A DNA stretch of 44,432 bases, taken from NCBI GenBank assembly GCA_030836185.1, contig JAURQH010000048.1, positions 1 to 44,432 on the forward strand, given 5' to 3'. Origin of the DNA: Planctomycetota bacterium (GTDB taxonomy: Bacteria; Planctomycetota; Planctomycetia; Planctomycetales; Planctomycetaceae). The position numbers were made by a program, and so were the translations under genes. Positions within the stretch are counted from its first letter, which is position 1. Every line of letters begins with the position of its first letter. The notes beneath the pieces are model-generated. The model saw only the letters and a program-made list of their open reading frames with translations, did not search any database and was not told the origin of the DNA. Below are positions 17,263 through 26,168 of this stretch, one piece after another.

Positions 17263-18924
17263 TCATTCATTGATCAATATTGCGCCAAAGTAGAGTTTCC
17301 AACCCCCATCGACACACTGCCAAAAGGCGTACCCTCCCTCAAACAAGCCGAGCGTATCGGCTGCGAAACTCAGTGACTGACGAGCACTTCTCTGCTTCAC
17401 GACGGGAATATTCAGGAGTTCGAACAGCTCATCAGAAGGCTCACCAATCACCTCTCGAACAACCTGAAAGTCGACCATGACACCCAACTGCGAGTTCGCC
17501 AACTCTCGGTTTTTCAAAGCCCCAAAAGGACTGTCGGACTGCGTTCCATTGGCCTCCAGAACGGCTTGCCGGACTCGTTCTTCGTCGGAGGCGATGAGAA
17601 GGTGCGAATTGGTCACCACAAAAGAGGGCTCCCATCCGAGTCGAGATTTGTACCTGTGAACACGATCACCGCCAGGGAGATCCTCTGAAATGACATCCTC
17701 TGCCAAACGCTTTTCTGAAATCGCAAGAAATTTCAGGCCCGAACGGAGCAAGTTCTCCAGCGATTGCTTCAGAGTCACCGTTTCGTCACGAGCAGGCTCC
17801 AAGCTTGTGCTCATTAAGAACTCAACGGGATGCTTTGACTGTGAATCACCACGCCTGATTTCCATCATCCATTGTGCCCCCATAGCAGGAAGAACATCAA
17901 GATACGGATCTTTATCGATGAGTAATCCAGAAAGGATTTCGCGAAAGTATTCCTGTTCCTGATTCTTCTCATGCGCCAATCGGCGGTCGATAAGAGTTCC
18001 CAGGAAGCCAAGCCCACCACGACCTGTCATCAATGACATCGTTTCGGGAGAAAGAGAATCTAGAATACCGGGCTGAGGTGGAAATTTTTTGCGGTATGCG
18101 ATCAATTGATCCGGCTCTTTCCCTGTTTTGTAAATTAAATGAAGCGAGGCATGAACTCCTGCTTCCGTGTCGACTTCCAGTAACAGGCTCTCCGCACGTT
18201 TGAGCTGATCGAGGAGTACTCCCTGTGGTCCTCCCACTTGCGGTAATTGAATGACACCTTTCCATAATTCGGGACGAAACCACACACGCATCCAGCTAGC
18301 GTCACTCGCTTGCGTAATTCCCTGTTTCCAGAAAGGTTGTTGCGATAGACTCGACTCTTGAGAAATTTTCGAGGGTTTAGATAAATCACGTATCAACTCT
18401 TCGCGATCACTAAGCGCGAAGAACCCTTCTTCGAGAATGTAGTAAACAGTGATCTTGTGCGTTGCCCGTTTCCAATGCCCACCTTCCATTTGAGTCACAT
18501 CTGCATTTTCCATGAGATGCCACAAATCCAAGAGTCGTTCGGCCTGCTCATAATTGGCAGGTCGTGTCATCAAAACTCCCGCTGGTCTCTGATCAGCCTG
18601 TGGATAGATGGCGATCAGAGCTTGCTCTCCTACCAGATTCAACATTGAGTTCGGGATTGGTGTCCCCAGGATTTCCTGCAACTGAGAGAGAGTTTCTTTG
18701 AGCTTTGTAACATCCGACGCTCCGAGCCATTTTTGATACAGCTCCAAAGACTCCAGACGAGCACGTAGATCGGAACTTGCCAGTTCTTCAAGATGAGTGG
18801 GGAGATCATCTACGATTACACACAAACCGGCATCCGCTTTGACGCGTTCCAGCAAGTCGGCTGCTGAAACATCACTAACAGGCCCTAGTAGCGCCAAACA
18901 TGTTGCAACGAAGAATACCTTCAT
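17263..18924 (-). CDS. secreted protein of the ECF sigma operon
   Basis: A 553-residue exported protein of unknown function, last gene of the sigma/anti-sigma operon. AAAGGAG stands about 8 bases before ATG 18924, and this start gives a clean signal peptide (MKVFFVATCLALLG, cleavage near VSAAD). The frame also reaches ATG 19002, which directly follows the anti-sigma stop codon (TAAATG), so coupled initiation there is possible. The mature protein is mixed alpha/beta with no transmembrane helix. Segments such as GEQALIAIYP, MTRPANYEQAERLLDL, FFALSDREELIRDLS and LLIASDEERVRQAV recall DUF3352-like secreted planctomycete proteins, but I cannot assign the family firmly. It may be the effector or sensor linked to this sigma system. 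Confidence 0.75.
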   Translation of the reverse strand: MKVFFVATCLALLGPVSDVSAADLLERVKADAGLCVIVDDLPTHLEELASSDLRARLESLELYQKWLGASDVTKLKETLSQLQEILGTPIPNSMLNLVGEQALIAIYPQADQRPAGVLMTRPANYEQAERLLDLWHLMENADVTQMEGGHWKRATHKITVYYILEEGFFALSDREELIRDLSKPSKISQESSLSQQPFWKQGITQASDASWMRVWFRPELWKGVIQLPQVGGPQGVLLDQLKRAESLLLEVDTEAGVHASLHLIYKTGKEPDQLIAYRKKFPPQPGILDSLSPETMSLMTGRGGLGFLGTLIDRRLAHEKNQEQEYFREILSGLLIDKDPYLDVLPAMGAQWMMEIRRGDSQSKHPVEFLMSTSLEPARDETVTLKQSLENLLRSGLKFLAISEKRLAEDVISEDLPGGDRVHRYKSRLGWEPSFVVTNSHLLIASDEERVRQAVLEANGTQSDSPFGALKNRELANSQLGVMVDFQVVREVIGEPSDELFELLNIPVVKQRSARQSLSFAADTLGLFEGGYAFWQCVDGGWKLYFGAILINE

Positions 18925-19002
18925 CCCCAAGCTCCTTTGCCACCGAACAATCATACGATGGCGATGAGATTGATGAGTGAATCGAAAATGAGAATATTGC
19001 AT

Positions 19003-19653
19003 TTACCGTGATCCTGTTTCGGGAAACAAGGCTGTCAAAAAGCTAACAGATTGTGTGAACTCTTCTTTCAAAGGTTGCAGCTCAGCGGGAACAAATGACA
19101 AGCGTTCGCTGCCAGCAGAATGATTGTCAGTTGCTAATGATTCGGGCTCTGCAATCGCCGTCTTCAAGGGGGCCATTGTGGACTGAGCCTCTCCTAACAG
19201 ACTTCCGTAGGCATTACGGGTTTCAAGAATCACCTGCTCTAAATCCACCTTCTCGGAAGCCCTTAAGTCGTCCTGGCTCACTGCGGACCCATTCACCAAC
19301 ATCGTTGGTGAATCATCCTGGGAACCGTTTGGCTTGTTGAAAAGAATGATGAATAATATTGCAACTGAAGTGGCAAGTATCGTGATCAGTGGAATGCGAG
19401 AAAGACTCATGCTCTGTGTGGAGGATTTTGGAAGATCGTCTCCGTCAAGAAGGGCTAGAATCTCCTCCGTCAGATCGGGAGTATCTTCAAAACTTGTCCA
19501 TTCTTCAACGGCATGGTCGAGTAGCTGATGGTCTTCGCACGCACGACGACAGGCCTCACACTTTTCCAAGTGCTCACGCCAGCCATTAAGGGGCAGGGGG
19601 GTGCGTGCCTCAACCGCCGCCTCCAATTGTTGTTTCAGCTCATTACAATTCAT
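19003..19653 (-). CDS. zinc-finger anti-sigma factor
   Basis: A 216-residue membrane protein. The N-terminus has the anti-sigma zinc-finger pattern WREHLEKCEACRRACEDH (H-x3-C-x2-C), which in this family binds the ECF sigma factor. A single membrane helix (about residues 88-106; LITILATSVAILFIILF) separates it from a roughly 110-residue exported domain that probably senses an envelope signal. The gene overlaps the end of the sigma gene by 11 bp, and its stop abuts the ATG of a possible longer start of the next gene, so the three genes are likely translated together. Confidence 0.88.
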   Translation of the reverse strand: MNCNELKQQLEAAVEARTPLPLNGWREHLEKCEACRRACEDHQLLDHAVEEWTSFEDTPDLTEEILALLDGDDLPKSSTQSMSLSRIPLITILATSVAILFIILFNKPNGSQDDSPTMLVNGSAVSQDDLRASEKVDLEQVILETRNAYGSLLGEAQSTMAPLKTAIAEPESLATDNHSAGSERLSFVPAELQPLKEEFTQSVSFLTALFPETGSR

Positions 19654-20194
19654 AACTTAACTCCGGAACAACGCCACGTTGCCTCAATATCTCGGCCAGT
19701 TTTTTTCGAGTTCGATGTAACCATGTTTTAATCGTTCCTTCGGGATGTCCGAGAACTTCACCAACCTCTGCACAGCTTAGTTGGTGTTCGTGGAATAACA
19801 AAAAACACTCTCGATGCACGGGCAACAACACTTCCAACGCTAAATCCAATTCTTCTGCAAGATCGACTCGGCCAGGATTCTGATCGAGTGCTCCCGGCTC
19901 CCCGGAAAAATCTGTGGGAAATGGTTTTCGACTTCTCTTCATAAGAGCTGTCCGGCAACGGTTGGCAGTAATTGTCAGTAACCAGGGTTTCATCGGTCTT
20001 TCAGAGTCCCACCGGTCGAGTGCTCGCACCGCCCTCACCAGAGACTCCTGAGCCACATCTTCTGCGTCTTCATAATTACCCAACATTCGATAACACAATG
20101 AAAAGACCATACGCTGATAGCGATCAACATATTTGCGCAGCGCATCACGATCACCGTCAAGGCAACTCGTGACAAGCTCTGCGTCGGTCTGCAT
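19643..20194 (-). CDS. ECF RNA polymerase sigma factor (sigma-E type)
   Basis: A 183-residue sigma factor with region 2 (YRMLGNYEDAEDVAQES, RWDSERPMKPWLLTITANRC) and region 4 (LEVLLPVHRECFLLFHEH, LSCAEVGEVLGHPEGTIKTW, LHRTRKKLAEIL). It should direct RNA polymerase to a small regulon and be held by the membrane anti-sigma factor encoded directly downstream with an 11-bp overlap. ATG 20194 is preferred to TTG 20224 because GGGAAG is 8 bases upstream. The natural targets cannot be read from this window; autoregulation is common in the family but I found no convincing promoter upstream. Confidence 0.93.
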   Translation of the reverse strand: MQTDAELVTSCLDGDRDALRKYVDRYQRMVFSLCYRMLGNYEDAEDVAQESLVRAVRALDRWDSERPMKPWLLTITANRCRTALMKRSRKPFPTDFSGEPGALDQNPGRVDLAEELDLALEVLLPVHRECFLLFHEHQLSCAEVGEVLGHPEGTIKTWLHRTRKKLAEILRQRGVVPELSYEL

Positions 20195-20338
20195 CAGTGA
20201 TCTTCCCGCTCGAATCCTCGGCAAGTTCTCATTCGACTCGCAACGCGCAATTCATGAGAATATCGTCTGCTGGTAATTCCATCTGTTTAACCATACCCGG
20301 CGTGGCAATGATCAGTTTCAAGCGTTTTCAAAAGACGT

Positions 20339-20372
20339 AAAAAAAGCCTCTTCCTTTATCAAAAGAGGCTTT
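20339..20372 (-). terminator. rho-independent terminator after the small 68-residue gene
   Basis: On the minus strand AAAGCCTCTT (20372-20363) pairs with AAGAGGCTTT (20352-20343), with a 10-base loop, followed by T residues to 20339. It begins 24 bp after the stop of the 20397-20603 gene and separates it from the sigma-factor operon. Confidence 0.9.
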
Positions 20373-20396
20373 GAGATAAGTTTTCAGCCAAGCTAA

Positions 20397-20603
20397 CTAC
20401 TTCTGAATGCACTCCCGTGCAACCTGACGAGCTTCTTTCCAGGCATGCTTGATCGTGAAGGCTCGTGCCTCAATCTGTTCTTCTGTGTAAGGACGTGTCC
20501 CTTCGCTGGTCGGTAAACCTGCTAGAGATAACGTGAGCGGCATGAGGTCCAGAAATTCGCGATATCGCCTTTGTGTATCCTCTGGTTTTTTTTCGTCTGA
20601 CAT
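20397..20603 (-). CDS. conserved small hypothetical protein
   Basis: A 68-residue, charged, soluble, mostly helical protein of unknown function (TQRRYREFLDLMPLTLSLAG, LPTSEGTRPYTEEQIEARAF). No signal peptide or membrane segment. It is followed by a strong terminator, which with its conserved-looking composition supports a real gene. The sequence before ATG 20603 has only a weak GGAAAC. It lies 75 bp downstream of the FHA protein on the same strand and could be part of that transcript. Confidence 0.65.
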   Translation of the reverse strand: MSDEKKPEDTQRRYREFLDLMPLTLSLAGLPTSEGTRPYTEEQIEARAFTIKHAWKEARQVARECIQK

Positions 20604-20678
20604 ATTTTACGTTTCCAAAATAGCAAATTTAAAGAGGGGACAGCACCGACATTAAAAAATGAATCCTGCCTCCGAACC

Positions 20679-21551
20679 TTACCGACGTTGCTTCATTTTA
20701 TTCAAGAGATCGGCAGCCGTGTTGGAAGGATTCTCGTCATCAGAACCCTTATTCTTCTGAGCCCCACCCCCGGAACCAACTACCACGTCTTTTGCCCCTG
20801 TCTCCGCAGGATCAGGTAAGCTAATCGACGGCAAGTCTTTGGGAGCCTCGGGAGCCTGTGGTGCCTCTTGCTGCGTTGGTTGCTGTTGCTGCTGATCCGC
20901 AGGCATCGGTTGCTGGGGATAGTACGGATAACCTGGAGGAGGGTACGGCATTCCTTGTGGTGGATAGTAACCCGGTGGATATTGTGGGTAGTACCCTTGT
21001 TGTGGCATGTTGGGCCACGGTTGTTGCGGATTTTGTGGTTGTTGATTTGGATCGAAAGTCGGAATCGTTCCGGTATCACCCGTATTCTGTCCGCTGAACT
21101 GTTCGGTCGGGGAATCGGCTTCGGGATCATTTCCGAGCGGTAGCTTCACATCGACCAATGTTTGCGAGCCTGACTGCTCGAGATCAGCTTCGATCAGAAT
21201 GCGAGAATCTTCATCGAGATTGAAATCATCGGCGGGTTCAGCGGCGGCTTCTTCAGTTTGAAGCAAGACAATTTCAAAATCGAGGTTCCCGATTCGAACT
21301 CGGTCGCCCGATTCCAGAACACGCTGACCTTCCAATCGCTCGTCATTAACCTGGGTTCCGTTAGTGCTCCCCAGATCACGAATACGTAGCGTGTAATCAT
21401 CAAGTGTGAAGACACAATGATGGCGACTCACCATGTCGCTGTTTGGTCTCAGATGGCAGTCACTTTCGCGACCGACCAAGAACTTCTTCCCTAAGGCAAT
21501 TGACTTTCCAGCCTGCTTGCCTCCAAGCACTTTCAATTCCGCTTGTAACAT
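20679..21551 (-). CDS. FHA-domain protein with a long Pro/Gln/Tyr-rich tail
   Basis: A 290-residue protein. The N-terminal FHA domain (about 1-100) has FLVGRESDCHL, SDMVSRHHCVF, DLGSTNGTQVNDE and DRVRIGNLDFEI, with the Arg, Ser and Asn residues expected for phosphothreonine binding. After an acidic linker, about 80 residues are very rich in Pro, Gln, Tyr and Gly (for example PQQGYYPQYPPGYYPPQG), a disordered low-complexity region that could act as a protein-interaction or phase-separating tail. A basic end (LLNKMKQRR) follows. ATG 21551 has GAGG 8 bases upstream; ATG 21593 with GGGAG 9 bases upstream is an alternative start adding 14 residues. No kinase gene is nearby. Confidence 0.88.
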   Translation of the reverse strand: MLQAELKVLGGKQAGKSIALGKKFLVGRESDCHLRPNSDMVSRHHCVFTLDDYTLRIRDLGSTNGTQVNDERLEGQRVLESGDRVRIGNLDFEIVLLQTEEAAAEPADDFNLDEDSRILIEADLEQSGSQTLVDVKLPLGNDPEADSPTEQFSGQNTGDTGTIPTFDPNQQPQNPQQPWPNMPQQGYYPQYPPGYYPPQGMPYPPPGYPYYPQQPMPADQQQQQPTQQEAPQAPEAPKDLPSISLPDPAETGAKDVVVGSGGGAQKNKGSDDENPSNTAADLLNKMKQRR

Positions 21552-21863
21552 TCGAGTAACCTCGCGTTGTGAATTAAAACGAAATCGTACCATTGTACGA
21601 CTCTCCCGCGATTGGGGAAATCTCCCGTCCACGAGAAATAAATCTGATTGTCTGTTCGTAGAGTAAAAATGTAACGCGAAAGGAAAACGCCTCAAAAAAA
21701 GATGAGTTCTCAGAGAGTGGTATTGATGCCCCTGCGTCTAAAATTCTCATTGGAGGAACCGGATTAAAAACGATCCGATATTTCCGTAATCAATCAATGA
21801 ATAACAACTTATGTCACCGTATCACTGTGTATCTTTCTTGTCAACGAAATTTTGAGACACGGG

Positions 21864-21882
21864 AATAGGGGGAACCCCTATT
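21864..21882 (-). other. compact hairpin after the lipoate-transferase gene
   Basis: AATAGGGG (21864-21871) and CCCCTATT (21875-21882) form an 8-bp stem with a 3-base loop, two bases past the stop codon of the gene at 21884-22666. No T run follows on the minus strand, so it is not a canonical terminator; it may protect the 3' end of the glycine-cleavage transcript. Confidence 0.4.
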
Positions 21883-21883
21883 T

Positions 21884-22666
21884 TCAAAGACCAGAACGAG
21901 ATCCTTTTGACGATTCAAATCTTCTACCGGCATAGCGGTATTTGTCCTGAACCAACGCGTCTACACTTGGACGAAGAGCAACTGGGAGCTGAGCTGTTTT
22001 CAGGCAATTTTCAAAGAGACTGAACATCACCTGTACAATCTCTTCACAAAGTTCAGAGACGTTCAAATCTTGCCCCTTTAGCCCGAGCTCATGAACACCG
22101 GGAAACTGAGGGGCAAATTGGGAACGTCCTATCAAAATGCTCCCATGCTGGAGAATCGCCCCTTTTCGTCGTCTCTGAGCACTCCCCACAACTTTATGCG
22201 ATCCATGAACAAGATCGCGTTCGTCACCACGGGAGTAGCACAGAAAAGGTTCCCCGGCAGGAAAAGACTTGGAAACACCCCGAAACTCACAAGCAAATCC
22301 TTGGCGCGCGAGAGCGTCCCGTATGACCTGATGAATTTCTGAATACAAATCTGAGGGGGATTCTTGCCATCGATTCTCTGATGGCAACGAACAGGAATAG
22401 GTCAGTTCATGATGGTGCAGAATCGCTCCACCACCTGTCAGCCGTCGCACAACGTCGAGAGACTTCATCTCCTCGGGAATTGTTTCAGGCTGATAATCCT
22501 GAAAGTACCCAAGAGTAATCGTCGGAGCCGACCATTGATACAAGCGAAAATGCCCCATTCGTTCGCTGATGGCTCGTTCCAACAACACTTCATCGATGGC
22601 CATATTCTCAACACCGGTCGCTGTTTCACATTCGTGAAAGATTTCACAGCGAATCGGGACGGACAT
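21884..22666 (-). CDS. lipoate/octanoate-protein transferase (LplA/LipM-like)
   Basis: A 260-residue BPL/LplA-fold protein that should attach lipoate or octanoate to a carrier lysine. Visible motifs are ENMAIDEVLLE, RRLTGGGAILHHHELTYS (ligand-binding Gly loop) and the catalytic-lysine segment GSHKVVGSAQRRRKGAILQH. Without an adenylating-domain extension it could be an octanoyltransferase of the LipM kind or an LplA; sequence alone does not decide. It starts 13 bp after gcvPB, within the glycine-cleavage operon, so GcvH is a likely acceptor. The MSVPIRCE start at ATG 22666 fits this spacing. Confidence 0.85.
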   Translation of the reverse strand: MSVPIRCEIFHECETATGVENMAIDEVLLERAISERMGHFRLYQWSAPTITLGYFQDYQPETIPEEMKSLDVVRRLTGGGAILHHHELTYSCSLPSENRWQESPSDLYSEIHQVIRDALARQGFACEFRGVSKSFPAGEPFLCYSRGDERDLVHGSHKVVGSAQRRRKGAILQHGSILIGRSQFAPQFPGVHELGLKGQDLNVSELCEEIVQVMFSLFENCLKTAQLPVALRPSVDALVQDKYRYAGRRFESSKGSRSGL

Positions 22667-22679
22667 TGTGAACCCCCTG

Positions 22680-24152
22680 TTATTGCGCTTGTGCCGACCA
22701 CTTCAAGACCGGCTTACGTGCAGCAGCAACATCATCGGGACGACTGTGCATTGTGGAGTGTGGCGCTTGATGAAGAAATTCGGGTTCTTCATCGACGATC
22801 TGACGGATGGCATCCGCGAAGGCATCAAGCGTGGCGCGAGATTCTGTTTCCGTAGGCTCGATCATCAATGCTTCCGCGACCACCAACGGGAAGTAAACAG
22901 TCGGCGCGTGGAAGCCAAAGTCGAGCAATCTCTTGCCCACATCCATTGCCGATATTCCCTTTTCTTTTTGCAGAATTTTGGCCGAGGCCACAAACTCGTG
23001 CATGCACCGGTCACCATTGGGAACAGGAAGAATGTCCTTCAATTTTGCGAGTAGATAATTGGCGTTGAGGACCGCGATTTCAGAAATCTCTCTGACTCCA
23101 TCCGGGCCAAGGGTACGCAGATAGAAATAACCTCGCAGCAATATGCCTACATTTCCAAAGAACGACCGGACTCGGCCAATCGATTTTTCAGGATCCCTTA
23201 ATGAATAAAACGGCTCGCCATCGTCTCCCTCTAACTTGGTCAAAACTGGTCCCGGCAAATATGGCTCCAGAAAATCGCGGACAGCGATCGGACCTGATCC
23301 GGGACCGCCTCCACCATGAGGACCAGTAAATGTCTTGTGGACATTGTAGTGCATCATGTCACCACCAAAGTCACCGGGACGCGTAATCCCAAGAATGGCG
23401 TTCATATTTGCACCATCAATATAAACCAGCCCACCCGCTTCGTGCATCAAACGACTGATCTCGGCAATCTCTTTTTCAAACAATCCGACCGTGTTCGGAT
23501 TCGTAATCATAAAGACAGCCGTATTTTCATCAATGTTGGCCTTCAACTCTTCCATGTCCACCAGACCATCAACCGTCGAGTTGAGTTGCACACACTCGAA
23601 GCCAGCAATCGCGGCGCTGGCAGGATTGGTTCCGTGAGCACTCGCAGGAAAGAGAACCTTCTTTCGATCTTCACCTTTGTCCTGAAAATAAGCAGCAGCG
23701 GTCAACAACGCCGTTAACTCTCCTTGAGCACCTGCAGCCGGCTGCAACGAGACAGCCGGTAAGCCGGCAATCTCACCCAACATTTCCTGCATTTCATACA
23801 GAATCGCCAACATCCCCTGAATTCGACTCTCGTCGAGATAGGGATGTAAGTCGCCAATACCGGGAAGTTTTGCCCAGCGTTCATGTCGCTTGGGATTGTA
23901 CTTCATCGTACAACTGCCGAGCGGATAGAAGTGTGTATCCACCGACATGTTGAGTTGGGACAAATTGACAAAATGGCGCACGACATCGGCCTCGGTCACT
24001 TCTGGAAGTGGAGGAGGTTGGTCGGCAAGTTGGTCGGCGGGCAAAAGATCTGCCAACGGTTTGACAGGCACGTCAGACTCGGGAAACTGGGTGCCGCGTC
24101 GTCCCGGCTGCGAAAGATCAAAAATCAATTTTGTGGCTTGTTGGTTACGCAT
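22680..24152 (-). CDS. gcvPB: glycine dehydrogenase (decarboxylating) subunit 2, P protein C-terminal half
   Basis: A 490-residue subunit of the heteromeric glycine decarboxylase. With GcvPA it decarboxylates glycine and passes the aminomethyl group to lipoyl-GcvH. The PLP-binding lysine is in NVHKTFTGPHGGGGPG. Other family signatures include THFYPLGSCTMKYNPK, HGTNPASAA, ITNPNTVGLFE and YIDGANMNAI. Length is typical. Its start overlaps the end of gcvPA by 8 bp, implying coupled translation and equal synthesis of the two subunits. Confidence 0.97.
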   Translation of the reverse strand: MRNQQATKLIFDLSQPGRRGTQFPESDVPVKPLADLLPADQLADQPPPLPEVTEADVVRHFVNLSQLNMSVDTHFYPLGSCTMKYNPKRHERWAKLPGIGDLHPYLDESRIQGMLAILYEMQEMLGEIAGLPAVSLQPAAGAQGELTALLTAAAYFQDKGEDRKKVLFPASAHGTNPASAAIAGFECVQLNSTVDGLVDMEELKANIDENTAVFMITNPNTVGLFEKEIAEISRLMHEAGGLVYIDGANMNAILGITRPGDFGGDMMHYNVHKTFTGPHGGGGPGSGPIAVRDFLEPYLPGPVLTKLEGDDGEPFYSLRDPEKSIGRVRSFFGNVGILLRGYFYLRTLGPDGVREISEIAVLNANYLLAKLKDILPVPNGDRCMHEFVASAKILQKEKGISAMDVGKRLLDFGFHAPTVYFPLVVAEALMIEPTETESRATLDAFADAIRQIVDEEPEFLHQAPHSTMHSRPDDVAAARKPVLKWSAQAQ

Positions 24153-25527
24153 GTTGCGCGAGAATCCTTTCCGAAATTCCGTTGGCCAGAACTTCAGCGA
24201 GGCTATCGATTTCCTCGCGTGTTCGTTTTTCAGTCACAGCTACCAAAAGCAGGTTTTCAGTGTCGGCAGCCAAGCCGTCAGCAAACAGAGACAACTTGGG
24301 ACCGAGACCCAAACCAGATTCTGCGGCTCTGGCAATCACTTCTTCTGCGGGGACCGGACAACGCAAAACAAACTCTTTGAAGAAGGGACGATCAAAGGCC
24401 AATTCATAACCATCAATCCCAGAGAGCGTCTCGGCCGCGTAATGAGCTTTCTGACAACAGAGTTCACCGACTTCTCTCAAACCTTGCGGACCAATTAATG
24501 TCATGTAAATGGTGGCACGTATTGCCAACAATCCCTGATTGGTACAAATATTACTGGTTGCCTTGTCTCTTCGAATATGCTGTTCTCGGGCTTGAAGATT
24601 CAATACAAAACAAGGTGCCCCCAGCCGGTCAGAGGTTGTACCGATCACTCTCCCAGGCATCTTTCGCATATACTCCTGGCGACATGCCAGGATCCCCAGA
24701 AAGGGACCACCATATTGCATCGGAATACCGAGTGGTTGCCCTTCAGCAGTCACAATATCGACACCGATATCTCCTGGGCGTTTGAGAACTCCCAGACTTA
24801 ACGGATCGACGGAGCAAATCAACAATGCCCCTTTGTCATGGGCGGCATCTGCCAACTCGGCGACCTGTTCCAGGTTGCCATAAAAATTGGGGTTTTGAAT
24901 GACGAGAGCAGCGGTCTCCTCATCAAGCGTGGCAATCACCTCATCCAGATTGACGGTGCCCTCAGGAGTGTCGATAACGACCAGCTCTGCCCCTTGCAGC
25001 TTTAAGTAGGTTTTCAGAACCTCCCGATACTCTGGGTGAACCGATTGCAGCACAGCGACCTTGTTTGTGCGACGGGTGATCCGCATGGCCATCAAAGCTG
25101 CTTCGGTGATGGCCGTACCACCTTCGTACAAAGAGGCATTGGAAACATCCATACCGGTCAACTGACAGATCAGCGTTTGGTATTCGAAGAAGACCTGCAA
25201 GCTGCCTTGAGAGGCTTCTGCCTGATAGGGAGTGTAAGCGGTGTAAAATTCTCCACGCGAGCTAATTTCATCGACCACTGACGGAATAAAGTGATCGTAA
25301 ACCCCCCCCCCCAAGAAGCACGTTAATCCACTCCCTGCCTGATTTTGTTTGGCACGACTGGCAATTTCCTGTTCCAATTCAAGTTCGCACTTTGCGGGCT
25401 TGAGATTCAGGTCACCCCGAAACCGAAGCTCTTGTGGAATTGACGCAAATAGCTCTTCGATCGAATTGACCCCGATTTCTTGCAACATTTCCTGTTGCTG
25501 CTCGGGGGTAGTGAAGGTATAGCTCAC
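24145..25527 (-). CDS. gcvPA: glycine dehydrogenase (decarboxylating) subunit 1, P protein N-terminal half
   Basis: A 460-residue partner of GcvPB in glycine decarboxylase. Signatures include the CFLGGGVYDHFIP loop, AYTPYQAEASQGSLQVFFEY, NASLYEGGTAITEAALMAMR and GEGQPLGIPMQYGGPFLGI-like segments (TAEGQPLGIPMQYGGPF). GTG 25527 (VSYTFTTPEQQQEM) is chosen because AGGA is 7 bases upstream and family members begin at that point; ATG 25566 has no ribosome site. The conserved glycine loop is encoded by an unbroken run of 11 G residues (25302-25312 on the plus strand as C), a likely slippage site. Confidence 0.96.
   Translation of the reverse strand: MSYTFTTPEQQQEMLQEIGVNSIEELFASIPQELRFRGDLNLKPAKCELELEQEIASRAKQNQAGSGLTCFLGGGVYDHFIPSVVDEISSRGEFYTAYTPYQAEASQGSLQVFFEYQTLICQLTGMDVSNASLYEGGTAITEAALMAMRITRRTNKVAVLQSVHPEYREVLKTYLKLQGAELVVIDTPEGTVNLDEVIATLDEETAALVIQNPNFYGNLEQVAELADAAHDKGALLICSVDPLSLGVLKRPGDIGVDIVTAEGQPLGIPMQYGGPFLGILACRQEYMRKMPGRVIGTTSDRLGAPCFVLNLQAREQHIRRDKATSNICTNQGLLAIRATIYMTLIGPQGLREVGELCCQKAHYAAETLSGIDGYELAFDRPFFKEFVLRCPVPAEEVIARAAESGLGLGPKLSLFADGLAADTENLLLVAVTEKRTREEIDSLAEVLANGISERILAQHA
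25302..25312 (-). repeat. G11 homopolymer inside gcvPA
   Basis: Eleven C residues on the plus strand, read as G on the coding strand. They encode the end of a Leu codon, three Gly codons and the start of a Val codon in the conserved glycine loop. Tracts of this length are prone to slippage, and a one-base change would shift the frame near residue 77 of GcvPA. A sequencing-length error cannot be ruled out, but the frame is intact as given. Confidence 0.9.
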
Positions 25528-25653
25528 AATGATTTCCTGATTGTTATTACAATTTCCATTTTGCACATCGAAGCTGGAATTTTCGGCTCTCCACGAATCT
25601 TGATCTCACCAGCTTCTTACTGCGAACTCATCGCGCCTGCCGTGAGTCGGAGA

Positions 25654-26040
25654 TCAATGCTCTTCCGTCTCACAATGTGCCAGATACGCTGCGTGATCAA
25701 GCAATGCGTCAACATCGGTCGCATTGGCGACTTTCAGTTTCATAATCCAGCCATCGCCGAGCGGCTCATTGGTGAGAAGATCGAAATCGTCTTCCAGGGC
25801 ACCGTTGACTTCGACAACTTCCCCAGCAATTGGAGCGTACAAATCACTGGCTGCTTTGACAGTCTCGATCACTCCGCAATCTTCGCCAACTGACAATGTC
25901 CGTCCCACATCGGGTAGTTCAATATAGGAAAGATCCGTCAGTTGACCAGCCGCAAAGTCGGTGATGCCAATCGTCGCCACATCGCCATCGAGAGAGACCC
26001 ATTCATGAGTCTTCGTATATTTTAATTCGGCAGGATCCAT
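25654..26040 (-). CDS. gcvH: glycine cleavage system H protein
   Basis: A 128-residue lipoyl carrier of the glycine cleavage system, shuttling the aminomethyl group from P to T protein. The lipoylated lysine is in IETVKAASD; KYTKTHEWV, GITDFAAGQLTDLSYIELP, EPLGDGWIMKL and YLAHCETEEH are typical. ATG 26040 (MDPAELKYTK) is chosen over GTG 26067; GGAG is about 9 bases upstream. gcvPA starts 126 bp downstream; gcvT, often adjacent, is absent here. I looked for a glycine riboswitch in the 128 bp upstream and saw none. Confidence 0.96.
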   Translation of the reverse strand: MDPAELKYTKTHEWVSLDGDVATIGITDFAAGQLTDLSYIELPDVGRTLSVGEDCGVIETVKAASDLYAPIAGEVVEVNGALEDDFDLLTNEPLGDGWIMKLKVANATDVDALLDHAAYLAHCETEEH

Positions 26041-26168
26041 TCCCGCATACTCCGCTCTAAAGGACACCTGGGAACTCGGTCTGGTCCAACACGCAAGACC
26101 GTAGCTTGATGCCTCTTACGATAACGGGAGCCTCTATCGGAATAAAGGATCTGCGCAGAGAATTTCGC

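Noticed and set aside
23883-24498. Plus-strand frames of 165 and 183 residues within gcvPA/gcvPB
   Set aside because: They are shadows of well-identified genes on the minus strand.
26041-26168. Glycine riboswitch before gcvH
   Set aside because: I looked for the conserved tandem aptamer core motifs and did not find them.
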